This document shows, one piece after another, positions 25,289 through 34,084 of a stretch of 34,356 bases of DNA. The notes beneath the pieces were generated by a model that saw only the letters and a program-made list of their open reading frames with translations, had not been told where the DNA came from and made no database searches. The stretch comes from Candidatus Scalindua sp. (lineage in GTDB: Bacteria > Planctomycetota > Brocadiia > Brocadiales > Scalinduaceae): contig JABHIW010000177.1 in the NCBI GenBank assembly GCA_018670825.1, forward strand, positions 1 to 34,356, written 5' to 3'. The position numbers were made by a program, and so were the translations under genes. Position 1 is the first letter of the stretch; every line of letters starts with the position of its first letter.

Positions 25289-25849
25289 TTATACTGTTAA
25301 AATTTCGCTGGTCTTCTGCTTTAAAAGCTCATTCATTTTAGTTTCGTTTTCGTGTACACACTTCTGTATCAGATCTTTTGCTTTTTTTGCTTCGTCCTCA
25401 GTTAGTATTGAATCCTTTTCCTCTTTATCAATGTGTTTATTTGCATCACGTCTTATATTCCTGATAGAAATCTTGCTAGCCTCTGTCATATCCTTTATTT
25501 GGGTAACAATTTTTTCCCTTCGATCTCCGCTTAAAGCCGGAATGGGAACTCGAATAATCTTTCCATCTGAATTTGGTGACAATCCCAGATCGGATTGTGA
25601 TATAGCTTTATCAATGTCCTTTATAATGGAAGGATCATAAGGGCTGATAATCAGTAATTGTGGTTCCGGCGCTGTAATATTTGCAATTTGTTTAATTGGG
25701 GTAAGAGAACCGTAACAACTGACTCTCACATTTTCAATAAGACCTGGTGTTGCCCTACCAGTCCTTATACTCTTAAATTCTTCTTTCAAAAGTTCAAGAG
25801 ATTTTTCCATCTTTCTCTTTGTTTCATTTTGTATTTCCATCGATGTCAT
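25289..25849 (-). CDS. frr: Ribosome recycling factor
   Basis: Splits the post-termination ribosome together with EF-G. The 186 residues are typical. Landmarks are FKSIRTGRATPGLIENVRVSCYG, PLIKQIANITAPEPQLLIISPYD-type text (here TPIKQIANI), LSPNSDGKIIRVPIPALSGDRR, and the three-helix C-terminus IRNIRRDANKHIDKEEKDS. The ATG at 25849 overlaps the pyrH stop as ATGA, indicating coupling; an ATG three codons later is possible. Two tRNA genes follow. Confidence 0.97.
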   Translation of the reverse strand: MTSMEIQNETKRKMEKSLELLKEEFKSIRTGRATPGLIENVRVSCYGSLTPIKQIANITAPEPQLLIISPYDPSIIKDIDKAISQSDLGLSPNSDGKIIRVPIPALSGDRREKIVTQIKDMTEASKISIRNIRRDANKHIDKEEKDSILTEDEAKKAKDLIQKCVHENETKMNELLKQKTSEILTV

Positions 25850-26568
25850 TTATCGCATCCTACATATGTGCCGATTTTGCTACCAATTATAGCCTTATAA
25901 ATATTGTTCTTTTTTCTGAGATTGAATACAACTATTGGAAGTTTATTTTCCATGCTTAGAGATATTGCTGTCGCATCCATTACATTTAGCTTATTATTTA
26001 ACGCTTCCATATATTCTAGTCTATTATACTTTTTTGCTTTCGGGTTGACAATAGGGTCATCGGAATATACACCGTCAACCTTAGTCCCTTTAAGAAAGGC
26101 ATCAGCACCAATTTCTATTGCTCTCAGTGCGGCTGCGGTATCAGTTGTGAAATAAGGACTACCTGTTCCTCCGGCAAGAACAACAATAAACCCTTTTTCA
26201 AGAAAGCTCCGGCATTTATGAATAGTATAAGGCTCTACAATGCCCTGTATTTCAATCGCGCTTAAGACTTTTGTCGGTATTTTAAGTTTTTCAAGTGAGT
26301 CCTGTAGAACAATTGCATTAATGCTTGTAGCAATCATTCCCAATTGATCTGCCCGTGTACGCTCAACACCTGACTGGCTTAATTTTGAACCTCTTATAAT
26401 ATTGCCGCCACCTACAACTACAGCGATCTCAACTCCGGCAGCTCTTGCACTGCTGATTTCTTTTGCGATTAGATCGCATTTTGGAATATCTATTACCGAT
26501 GAGCTCTCTGAACAAAACCCTTCGCCACTAATTTTTAAAAGAACACGTTTGTGCTTTTTGATAGCAAT
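25846..26568 (-). CDS. pyrH: UMP kinase (UMPK), with a likely non-standard AUU start
   Basis: Phosphorylates UMP to UDP; amino acid kinase family. The body is clear: KRVLLKISGEGF (ATP loop), VVVGGGNIIRGSKLSQSG, RTRADQLGMIATSINAIVLQD, GGTGSPYFTTDTAAALRA and DGVYSDDP. No ATG, GTG or TTG gives a family-like N-terminus. ATT at 26568 gives a 240-residue protein opening MAIKKHKRVLLKISGE, matching E. coli and Bacillus lengths; GGAG lies nine bases upstream and the codon is four bases after the tsf stop. TTG at 26583 overlaps tsf and has no ribosome site. The start is an inference; the gene identity is certain. It overlaps frr by four bases. Confidence 0.95.
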   Translation of the reverse strand: MAIKKHKRVLLKISGEGFCSESSSVIDIPKCDLIAKEISSARAAGVEIAVVVGGGNIIRGSKLSQSGVERTRADQLGMIATSINAIVLQDSLEKLKIPTKVLSAIEIQGIVEPYTIHKCRSFLEKGFIVVLAGGTGSPYFTTDTAAALRAIEIGADAFLKGTKVDGVYSDDPIVNPKAKKYNRLEYMEALNNKLNVMDATAISLSMENKLPIVVFNLRKKNNIYKAIIGSKIGTYVGCDK

Positions 26569-26572
26569 GATT

Positions 26573-27160
26573 CTATTCTCCAATCGCAAATCTTGCAAAA
26601 CGACTAATCTTAATGTTTTCGCCAAGCTTTGTAATTGCGTTTTTTAATAAATCTTCTATTGTCTTATCGTTGTCTTTTACAAAAGACTGATTAACTAGGC
26701 AAACTTCTTTATAAAAACTTTCCATCTTTCCGTCAATTATTTTATCCCTTACATTGTCAGGCTTATCTTTAAACTCTTCATTGTATGCCTTTCTTTCCCT
26801 ATCAATCATTTCTTGAGGGACAGTTTCCCTGCTTACGGCCATCGGATCAGTCGCTGCTATATGCATACAAATGTCTTTTATCAGATCAGCAAAAACGTCA
26901 TTCTTGGCAACAAAATCAGTCTCACAATTAATCTCGACCAAAACTCCTAATTTACCATTGGTGTGTATATACGAACCCACTCTACCCTCAGGAGTCCCAC
27001 GTGATCCCTTTTTCATGGCTTTGGCTAGACCTTTTTTTCTTAGAATTTCACCTGCTTTTTCAAAGTCACCATTTGCTTCTTCGAGTGCGTTCTTACAGTC
27101 TAAAAAACCCGCACTCGTCCGATCTCTTAATTCTCTTACGCTTGATGCCTCAATAGCCAT
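26573..27160 (-). CDS. tsf: Elongation factor Ts
   Basis: Nucleotide exchange factor for EF-Tu. The 195 residues correspond to the short form, like that of Thermus, with one core domain in place of the two in E. coli. Visible are the N-terminal UBA-like region with VRELRDRTSAGFLDCKNALEE, the KKGLAKAMKK segment, the GKLGVLVEINCETDFVAKND motif that contacts EF-Tu, and the C-terminal helix. The ATG is preceded by GGAG about ten bases upstream. It lies between rpsB and pyrH in the usual order. Confidence 0.97.
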   Translation of the reverse strand: MAIEASSVRELRDRTSAGFLDCKNALEEANGDFEKAGEILRKKGLAKAMKKGSRGTPEGRVGSYIHTNGKLGVLVEINCETDFVAKNDVFADLIKDICMHIAATDPMAVSRETVPQEMIDRERKAYNEEFKDKPDNVRDKIIDGKMESFYKEVCLVNQSFVKDNDKTIEDLLKNAITKLGENIKISRFARFAIGE

Positions 27161-27264
27161 TGTACTGTAACTCCATCTATTTATCTTAAGTTTTATTGAT
27201 AATAAAGACCATATTTGAGGGGAATTTCAACTGTTACAAGATGTTATTTTGGTAGATAAAACTT

Positions 27265-27990
27265 TTAAGTAGTTTCTTGTAATACCTTGCCGTCTTCTTC
27301 TGTTTTCGCTGAAGGTTGTCCCTCTAATATTGCATCTGCTGTTTTATTTAAGAATAGCCTTATTGATCTGATAGCATCATCGTTTCCCGGCACACATACA
27401 TCTACGAGGTCAGGGTCACAGTCTGTATCCGTCAGACATATTGTTGGTATTCCCATCTTTCTAGCTTCTTTAATCGCTATGTGTTCTTTTTTAGGATCCA
27501 CAATAACTAACACCGATGGCAGCTTATTCATATTTTTTATACCTTCCAGGTTTTTAGTGATCTTTTTCCTCTCACGAGTGAGTGAAGATATTATTTTTTT
27601 ACTATAATTATGAATTGATCCGTTTTCTTCTAGCGCTTCAAGCTCTTCCAATCTTTTCAAACGTTTACGAATTGTCTCAAAGTTTGTTAACGTACCACCA
27701 AGCCATCTCTCGCAAACGTAATGCATATTAGAACGTTTAGCTTCGGCAACAATGGCATCTTTTGCCTGCCATTTTGTGCCTACAAAGAGCACCTCTTTCC
27801 TGTTATTAGACACTTTCGCAAGAAACTTATAAGCGGTAATCAATCCTCTAACGGTCTCTTTCAGGTTAATTATATGAATCAGATTACGCTTCCCAAAAAT
27901 AAATGATTTCATCTTGGGGTTCCAACGGCTGGTCCTATGTCCAAAATGAAAACCTGCATCTACTAATTCTTGAAGATTAACTATTGGCAA
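27265..27990 (-). CDS. rpsB: 30S ribosomal protein S2
   Basis: Small-subunit protein S2. Landmarks are [73 protein letters not shown], and [15 protein letters not shown]. The start is set at TTG 27990, because AAGGAG ends six bases upstream and the resulting N-terminus ([14 protein letters not shown]) has the family length; a TTG two codons earlier would overlap the ribosome site. The 241 residues are typical. It heads the rpsB-tsf-pyrH-frr operon and has its own promoter. Confidence 0.97.
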   Translation of the reverse strand: MPIVNLQELVDAGFHFGHRTSRWNPKMKSFIFGKRNLIHIINLKETVRGLITAYKFLAKVSNNRKEVLFVGTKWQAKDAIVAEAKRSNMHYVCERWLGGTLTNFETIRKRLKRLEELEALEENGSIHNYSKKIISSLTRERKKITKNLEGIKNMNKLPSVLVIVDPKKEHIAIKEARKMGIPTICLTDTDCDPDLVDVCVPGNDDAIRSIRLFLNKTADAILEGQPSAKTEEDGKVLQETT

Positions 27991-28038
27991 ATTCAACTCC
28001 TTATATAAAATCTCTGTCCTGTGACTCGAAAGCGTTTT

Positions 28039-28066
28039 ATTATATCAAATAAAAGTATATGCACAA
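28039..28066 (-). promoter_or_regulatory. Predicted promoter of the rpsB operon
   Basis: On the minus strand a perfect -10 TATAAT (28044-28039) lies 16 bases after a weak -35 TTGTGC (28066-28061). The leader would be about 40 bases. The -35 is poor, so a different spacing or an activator is possible. Confidence 0.5.
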
Positions 28067-28179
28067 GTACAATTATAATAAAAAACTACTATAGATGGCT
28101 TGTCAGTAATGAACCAATATTGTTTCACTTATTATAGTGTCTAATTTGCTATTCTTTTCAGTAGAAAACCAAAAAACCT

Positions 28180-29205
28180 TCATACTGTCTCTTCCGACGT
28201 ATTAATATTTGCTAATTTTAAATTTTTGTTAATTTCTTCCCTTATTACATCTGCTATTTTTATGGCCTGTATTCCCTCTTCACCTGAAACAACTGGCTCT
28301 TTACCGTTTTTCACACAGTCTATAAATGATTCCAATTCCTTTTTCAGTGGTTCCTGATTGTTCATTTTTATTCGTTCAATTTTCAACATGTCTCCAAATG
28401 AAAAGTTTTTGAGATCAGTAATGTTTGAAACGCCTTTATTTTCAACATCAATAGATTTCAGTGTTAGCTTTGGAGATTTCTTGTAAATAAGAGCTTCTTG
28501 TTTTTGATAATCAAGCGATATATATGAATTTTCAGAGAAAAGACGAATCCTTCTCATCGGTTCGAAAGAAACCCTGCTTGCCGTAATGTTTGCGACACAA
28601 CCATTCTCAAACTGGATACGAGCATTTGCAATATCCTCTTTATCAGCTATAACATTTACACCAACCGCGTCTATCTTTTTTACTTTAGACTTTGAAAGAT
28701 ATAAAATAATGTCTATATCGTGAATCATCAAGTCTAAAACGACACCTATGTCGGCTGAACGGAATGTAAATGGGCTTAACCTATGACATTCTATAAATTT
28801 CAAGGAAACATCAAGTTTTTTGATTGTCTCTAGCGCAGGATTAAATCTTTCTATGTAACCTGGCTGTAATATGACTGAGCTTTGTCGGCTCAGTTTTATT
28901 AAGTCTTCAGCCTCAGAGACAGTACCTGTCATGGGCTTTTCTACTAATACATGGATGCCGTTATTAAGTAGTTCTTTGGTAATTTCATAATGAGACTTGG
29001 TCGGTACGACGACGCTCGCTACATCAACCTTATTTAAGATCTCTTTAATTGAACTATAGTATCTAGTTTTACAACGCCCTGCCACTGCTTCACCAGCATC
29101 TTTATCAGTATCTACAACCCCGACGAGGCTAACGTCCGACATCTCGGAGTAGATACGCGCATGTTCCTTGCCGAGATGACCTGTGCCCACTACTGCAACC
29201 TTCAA
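28180..29205 (-). CDS. Gfo/Idh/MocA family NAD(P)-dependent oxidoreductase, possible GnnA
   Basis: A 341-residue sugar oxidoreductase. The Rossmann motif VAVVGTGHLGKEHARIY is at the N-terminus, and the catalytic lysine lies in VLVEKPMTGT. The C-terminal domain shows the family's beta sheet, and a histidine pair is in IHDIDIIL. It lies just after lpxA on the same strand. In Acidithiobacillus and Leptospira a Gfo/Idh/MocA enzyme in this neighbourhood (GnnA) oxidises UDP-GlcNAc at C3 for amide-linked lipid A. A partner aminotransferase (GnnB) is not visible here, so the assignment is tentative. The start is TTG 29205 (MKVAVVG); a TTG three codons earlier is less likely. Confidence 0.85.
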   Translation of the reverse strand: MKVAVVGTGHLGKEHARIYSEMSDVSLVGVVDTDKDAGEAVAGRCKTRYYSSIKEILNKVDVASVVVPTKSHYEITKELLNNGIHVLVEKPMTGTVSEAEDLIKLSRQSSVILQPGYIERFNPALETIKKLDVSLKFIECHRLSPFTFRSADIGVVLDLMIHDIDIILYLSKSKVKKIDAVGVNVIADKEDIANARIQFENGCVANITASRVSFEPMRRIRLFSENSYISLDYQKQEALIYKKSPKLTLKSIDVENKGVSNITDLKNFSFGDMLKIERIKMNNQEPLKKELESFIDCVKNGKEPVVSGEEGIQAIKIADVIREEINKNLKLANINTSEETV

Positions 29206-29227
29206 TTTTTCCAAAGCTTTTTATCTC

Positions 29228-30046
29228 TTATGATATGTTTGTTAAAGTTGACCGTAAAGACTCCCTGTATCTACCGAATTTACCTTTATCAACGTTTCTA
29301 AAAAATTCTATGAGGACTTTTATTTCAGATAACATATCTTTCTGATTCTCCAACTCAGAAAGTATCTGGTTTCTGTTCAATGTTTCTGATCGAAATAGCT
29401 GTTTAAATGCCTCCCTTATGGCATTAATTCCGTCTTCTGAGAATCCAGCTCTTTCCAATCCTATTACATTTACTTTTCTGACCTTGGCAGGATTACCTTC
29501 TACTATCATGTATGGTGGCACATCCTGAACAATTCTTGATAGCCCGCCTACATAGGAGTGCTGGCCAATAGTTACAAATGGCTGTATGCCGGCCAGCCCC
29601 ATCAACTTTGCATGTTTTTCTATCTTTATATGCCCTCCTAAAAGAACACCGTTAGCGATAAGGACACTGTCTTCAATAATGCAATCATGTGCTATATGTG
29701 AACATGACATAAATAAGTTGTTATTACCTATTAACGTCTCTCCGCCTCCTACTTCTGTTCCCGTGTTGATTGTTACGCTTTCTCTGATAGTGTTGTCACT
29801 TCCAATTATAAGTTTTGATTGTTCACCGTAATATTTTAAATCTTGAGGCTCCGCTCCTATTACTGAATTGGGAAATATTACGTTGTTTTTGGCTATGGTT
29901 GTATTACCGGTGATTGTAACATTATTATGAATGACGTTTCCTTCATCAATCCTCACGTTTTTATCTATTACCGTAAAAGGACCGATTTCAACGTTTTTGG
30001 CTATAATGGCTTCTGGATGAATGATCGCGTTTGAATGTATTTTCAT
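29228..30046 (-). CDS. lpxA: UDP-N-acetylglucosamine acyltransferase
   Basis: First step of lipid A synthesis, moving a hydroxyacyl chain from ACP to the 3-OH (or 3-NH2) of UDP-GlcNAc. The 272 residues contain the left-handed beta helix of hexapeptide repeats (IGPFTVIDKNVRIDEGN and so on). The catalytic histidine is H120 in SCSHIAHDC. The VGGLSRIVQDVPPYMIVEGNPA region and the C-terminal helical part (GLERAGFSEDGINAIREAF) are typical. The start ATG fits the family. It follows lpxC with a 134-base gap; fabZ and lpxD, often between or near, are absent. Confidence 0.95.
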   Translation of the reverse strand: MKIHSNAIIHPEAIIAKNVEIGPFTVIDKNVRIDEGNVIHNNVTITGNTTIAKNNVIFPNSVIGAEPQDLKYYGEQSKLIIGSDNTIRESVTINTGTEVGGGETLIGNNNLFMSCSHIAHDCIIEDSVLIANGVLLGGHIKIEKHAKLMGLAGIQPFVTIGQHSYVGGLSRIVQDVPPYMIVEGNPAKVRKVNVIGLERAGFSEDGINAIREAFKQLFRSETLNRNQILSELENQKDMLSEIKVLIEFFRNVDKGKFGRYRESLRSTLTNIS

Positions 30047-30180
30047 TTATATAGTACGTTTTTATTATGATAGGACTAATGCACTAATGCCAAAATAGTT
30101 TAGTTTGAATTATGAATTTTTGTGAGTTCTTGAACTCTTATTAATTTGTTTAATAACAAATCCAAATAGCATATTTCCGC

Positions 30181-31053
30181 TTATTTATGAGCGTATTTTT
30201 TAGCGCTTTCATAAATTTTCTCAGCCATACAAGTATTTAAATAATGCCCGGATTTAGTTGCAACTATACGAGCATGCAATGTAAGATTCGTTAAATAAAG
30301 GTCACCTATAATGTCCAATATCTTATGCCTTACGCATTCATTTGGAAATCTTAACTCAGCAGGGGACATAGATAGGGGTTTTGTTATCGAACCATCCTCT
30401 TGCAGTATAAGACTATTGTCATCAGTAACTCCTTTTCCCAATCCTAGTTTTTTATATTCTTCAATAACTGTGCATAGACCGAAAGTTCTCGCAGGTGCGA
30501 TTTGAGTACTGAAATTATCTTCCGTCATTTCGATTTCAAAGCATTGTCTGTTTAAGAATGATCCATTAAAATCAAGAATGTAAGAAAGAGACAGTCCTTT
30601 ATCATATGGTAATGCGATCATACTTGCATCACCGTTACTCACTCTTAATTCCTCTTGCAAATAGTATGTATTTTTTGGTTCTGCAAGAGTTTTTATCCCT
30701 GTTCCTTTAAGCAGTTGGAGAAATAAAAGCGAGCTACCATCTCCTGCCGGTACCTCATTGCTATTGACTTCTATCTCAATATTGTCAATACCAAGTCCGG
30801 AAAAAGCAGCCATCACATGTTCAACACTTTTTACACCTACTCCATCTTTTTCTAATGTTACCAGCCGCTTTGTATCATAGAGCATTTCAATGTTTGCCGG
30901 TACTTTTGGATGACCCTCAACATCAGTGCGTACAAAAACAATACCTGTGTTTGCCAGAGCCGGTTTAAAGCGAAGTTTAACTTCTACTCCTGTAAATAAA
31001 CCTATTCCAGAATACTCGACTACCCTTGAAATTGTTCTTTGAAGATTGTCCAA
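30181..31053 (-). CDS. lpxC: UDP-3-O-acyl-N-acetylglucosamine deacetylase
   Basis: Zinc deacetylase for the committed step of lipid A synthesis. The ligands and catalytic residues are visible: E78-H79 in SVEHVMAAFSG, H243 and D247 in RHKILDIIGDL, and H270 near the end. The N-terminal RTISRVVEYSGIGLFTG and the DGSS loop (residues 105-108) fit as well. The 290 residues are slightly shorter than E. coli's 305, and there is no FabZ fusion of the kind found in Bacteroidetes. The start is TTG 31053, preceded by GAGGGAA and three bases after the ompH stop. Confidence 0.95.
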   Translation of the reverse strand: MDNLQRTISRVVEYSGIGLFTGVEVKLRFKPALANTGIVFVRTDVEGHPKVPANIEMLYDTKRLVTLEKDGVGVKSVEHVMAAFSGLGIDNIEIEVNSNEVPAGDGSSLLFLQLLKGTGIKTLAEPKNTYYLQEELRVSNGDASMIALPYDKGLSLSYILDFNGSFLNRQCFEIEMTEDNFSTQIAPARTFGLCTVIEEYKKLGLGKGVTDDNSLILQEDGSITKPLSMSPAELRFPNECVRHKILDIIGDLYLTNLTLHARIVATKSGHYLNTCMAEKIYESAKKYAHK

Positions 31054-31056
31054 ACT

Positions 31057-31671
31057 TTATTCCCTCGCCTTTTCTTTGGCATAGGAAGCATTTAAATTAT
31101 CTATTACGTCTGATGTAATGTTAACGGACTCTGAATGATATAACACTGTTCTTATTCCTATTTTAAATTGAAGATCAGAGATTTGTCCACTTTTCAACTC
31201 AGGCTCTTCTTTTTTAATAATGAGATCAAAGTTATCTTGCTTTCCAATTTCTTCAATTTTCAGTACTACTTCTTGATATATGCTTTCGAAGAAATCTTTA
31301 TATTTTTTAAGCAGTTGTCTCTCTGCGAATTTTGCATAACCTTCAAGCTCCACATTTTTTCTTTCCAACAAGTTTTCATTCTTTCCCCTACTTTCGCTGC
31401 CCAAATCAAGCAACTGAGTCTCTTCATCTAGATCTATAAGCTCTTTCCTTTTTTTATTTATTTCATCTTGAAATTCCTTTTCCTGCTCTTTGAGCTTCTG
31501 ATCCAGATCAAGTCTCTTTTTGTACTTTTCGAATACACCGCCTATGTCTACTACGCCAATCTTAAAATCTTCTGCTTCGGCAGTTGCGATCTTTACATTT
31601 GTATAAATGAAACTTGCCAGTAAAGCAAGTACCAAGCACATAATTGGCGTTTTAACAGATGATAATTTCAT
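31057..31671 (-). CDS. OmpH/Skp family periplasmic chaperone
   Basis: A 204-residue exported protein. A signal peptide (MCLVLALLASFIYTNV at about residues 11-26) is followed by FKIGVVDIGGVFEKYK, the usual start of the mature OmpH/Skp domain. A long charged coiled-coil of Lys and Glu (residues 55-130) forms the tentacles, ending in FDLIIKKEEPELKSG. Such chaperones carry unfolded outer-membrane proteins to BamA, and the gene directly follows bamA and precedes lpxC, as in many diderms. Confidence 0.9.
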   Translation of the reverse strand: MKLSSVKTPIMCLVLALLASFIYTNVKIATAEAEDFKIGVVDIGGVFEKYKKRLDLDQKLKEQEKEFQDEINKKRKELIDLDEETQLLDLGSESRGKNENLLERKNVELEGYAKFAERQLLKKYKDFFESIYQEVVLKIEEIGKQDNFDLIIKKEEPELKSGQISDLQFKIGIRTVLYHSESVNITSDVIDNLNASYAKEKARE

Positions 31672-31722
31672 AATATTAAATTCCTTTCCTAATTTATTAG
31701 AAGAAAAACAATAAAGGGTTTT

Positions 31723-34080
31723 CTAACGTCCTCCTCCAAAGTTAAATGTTATCGCTTGCTCATCATCAGAGTCTTTTCTTATGACTGGAAAACCAAAGTC
31801 AATGGCGACAACAGAGTTTCCCATAAAAGGCACTTTTGCTCTAAAACCGAAGCCTATTGTAGCGCGAAAGTTGCTAAGGTTTACGTCGTTTAGATCGGTA
31901 TCCGCTTTTCCTGCATCAACAAAAAAAGCACCTCTGAGCATGTCACCGTAAACAGGCATAGTATATTCAGCTGATGCAAGGAGCATTGACTTACCGCCAA
32001 CGTGTTCATTTGATGGCACATCATATGGCCCCACACCCCTGAAGGCAAAGCCTCGTATAGAATTAGCACCTCCGGCAAAAAAACGTTCGAAGATCGGCAC
32101 ACCTTCATCTGAAGTAGATTCAATAATGCCGAGTGTTCCTCCATACGAGAGAACATGCTTACCCCTCCAGTCAGGAAAGTTGAAGACGGTTTTGTACTTT
32201 TTTCCCTTTATTAGGAATTTTATTATATCAACATCGAGGCCTGAGAATTCCAGAGATGACGACACTTGGTAACCTCTTGAAGGGAGCATTCTGCTATCCC
32301 GCCTATCCAACATCGCCGTCAGTTCCAAGCTTAATTTGGCACTGCTTCCTTGTATGTCTTGTACAACAAGAGGTGCGTTACTGTCAACGTTTTGTATTCC
32401 AATTATCTCAAAGTTTGGAGTAATTCCTAGCCTCACTCCCTTGAGCACAGTCTTGCCAATACTCATTTTTGCGCCTTTTCTCTCTTCATCATAATCCTCT
32501 CTTCCGCGCCGGAATATATTAGCACTAAGTCCGAGACTGTACCCTGAATCAAAAATAGCAGGATTATTAAACGAAAACATACCTTCTGTTCTTTGAATTC
32601 CCGGACTAAATCTCAAAGTTATTGTGTGACCTCCGCCTCGAAATGCATTACCTGACATAAAGTCTTTCCAGTCTTTAGGCAAATCAAATATATCAAAATT
32701 TTTATCAGTATATGAGACATCACCGAAAAGTCCGGCATTGGCGCCAAATCCTCCACCAAACCTTAACATTCCAGTTCTGCCCTCTTTTACATTAACAATT
32801 GCATCTTTCGTATTATACTTTGTGCCAGGAAGGTAAGTAATTTCTGAAGCAGCACCGCTTTGGCTGTCAAAGTATCCTGTACCTGTCAATATCTGTTCAC
32901 TTCTCTTAACTTTTACCGTGTCAAGCCTTTCTCCGGGAAAAAAGGTTAAATTCCTACGGATGACATTGTCCTTCGTCTTGTCATTACCAGATATTATAAT
33001 TTTTTCTATGAAAAACCTTTCGTTTTCAAGAATATCGAATGTTATATCAATTTTTGGTTCAACTTGTTTATAGGCGTAGCCAGCTTGCACGTTTGCATTA
33101 AGATGGCCTTGCCTGCCATAGGCCATTCGTACGCTCTGCGAATCTTTTTGGAGTAGCTCTGGCATGAATGCGCTCCCTTTCCTTAGTTCGAGCATGCCAA
33201 TTATCTCATTGTCAGTGTAAAGCTTATTCCCTTTTATATTTACATTGTCAACGTAATACCTTTCTCCTTCATCTATCGACACATGAATGAACATCTTTGT
33301 CCTATCTGAGCTATATTGTTCTTTCCATTTTACATCAGCATCTAACCATCCACCGCTCCCATAAAACGCTTTTATTCTATCAATGTCTTCTTCAAATTTA
33401 CTCTTATCAAATTTACCCGCAAAGAAAAAGCCAGGAAACTTCCTCTTTTTCGTGGAAATGAGTTTAGCAAGTCTTTTAGAAGAGAATGTTTTGTTTCCTT
33501 CAAAGACTATCTCTTTAATGAAGATCTTTGAACCTTCTCGAATTTTGAATGTTATACTTACATAGCCATTTGTTACCTTCTCTTCACTTTTAACATCATT
33601 GAGTGAAAATCCTTTACCTTGGTAAATCTCACGAATTTTGTCTTCGTCCAGTTTTAGTAAGTAACGTTTTAAATAATCTCCTTCTCTTATCTGTATAGCG
33701 TCGCTGAGCTTTTTTGTCTTAACCTCATCGTTGCCTACAAAAACAATACTTTTTATGACAGGACGTTCCAGTACAAGGAAAATCACCTTGACTCCATCTT
33801 CGTATGGCTCTACTTCTACTTCTATGTTATCAAAGAATCCCAACAGCCAGATAGCATCAACATCCTGACTAATTGCTTTTGGGTCATAAATGTCTCCCTG
33901 GTTTGTTTTTATTGCAGCTTTTATTGTTGAACTGCTAACCCTGTCATTACCTTTAAATTCTATTTTCTTGACAACAGCCGAAGCAGCTTCGTTTCCCTGG
34001 GCATTAAGTAGTTTAAAACTATCTAATGATAGAAAAACGGCAAAAACAATAGCAACTATTTTAATCTGTTTATATGACAT
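31723..34080 (-). CDS. bamA: Outer membrane protein assembly factor BamA
   Basis: Omp85 protein that inserts beta barrels into the outer membrane. The 785 residues comprise a signal peptide (IVAIVFAVFLSLDSFKLLNA), about five POTRA domains (for example VVKKIEFKGNDRVSSSTI and FIKEIVFEGNKTFSSKRL) and a C-terminal 16-strand barrel ending in FGFPVIRKDSDDEQAITFNF. The barrel contains the conserved FFAGGANSIRGFAFRGVGP (the (V/I)RG(F/Y) motif). The start is ATG 34080, four bases after the dnaB stop; a TTG six codons earlier would overlap dnaB. No strong ribosome site is seen, so translation may depend on coupling to dnaB. Confidence 0.95.
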   Translation of the reverse strand: MSYKQIKIVAIVFAVFLSLDSFKLLNAQGNEAASAVVKKIEFKGNDRVSSSTIKAAIKTNQGDIYDPKAISQDVDAIWLLGFFDNIEVEVEPYEDGVKVIFLVLERPVIKSIVFVGNDEVKTKKLSDAIQIREGDYLKRYLLKLDEDKIREIYQGKGFSLNDVKSEEKVTNGYVSITFKIREGSKIFIKEIVFEGNKTFSSKRLAKLISTKKRKFPGFFFAGKFDKSKFEEDIDRIKAFYGSGGWLDADVKWKEQYSSDRTKMFIHVSIDEGERYYVDNVNIKGNKLYTDNEIIGMLELRKGSAFMPELLQKDSQSVRMAYGRQGHLNANVQAGYAYKQVEPKIDITFDILENERFFIEKIIISGNDKTKDNVIRRNLTFFPGERLDTVKVKRSEQILTGTGYFDSQSGAASEITYLPGTKYNTKDAIVNVKEGRTGMLRFGGGFGANAGLFGDVSYTDKNFDIFDLPKDWKDFMSGNAFRGGGHTITLRFSPGIQRTEGMFSFNNPAIFDSGYSLGLSANIFRRGREDYDEERKGAKMSIGKTVLKGVRLGITPNFEIIGIQNVDSNAPLVVQDIQGSSAKLSLELTAMLDRRDSRMLPSRGYQVSSSLEFSGLDVDIIKFLIKGKKYKTVFNFPDWRGKHVLSYGGTLGIIESTSDEGVPIFERFFAGGANSIRGFAFRGVGPYDVPSNEHVGGKSMLLASAEYTMPVYGDMLRGAFFVDAGKADTDLNDVNLSNFRATIGFGFRAKVPFMGNSVVAIDFGFPVIRKDSDDEQAITFNFGGGR

Positions 34081-34084
34081 AGAT

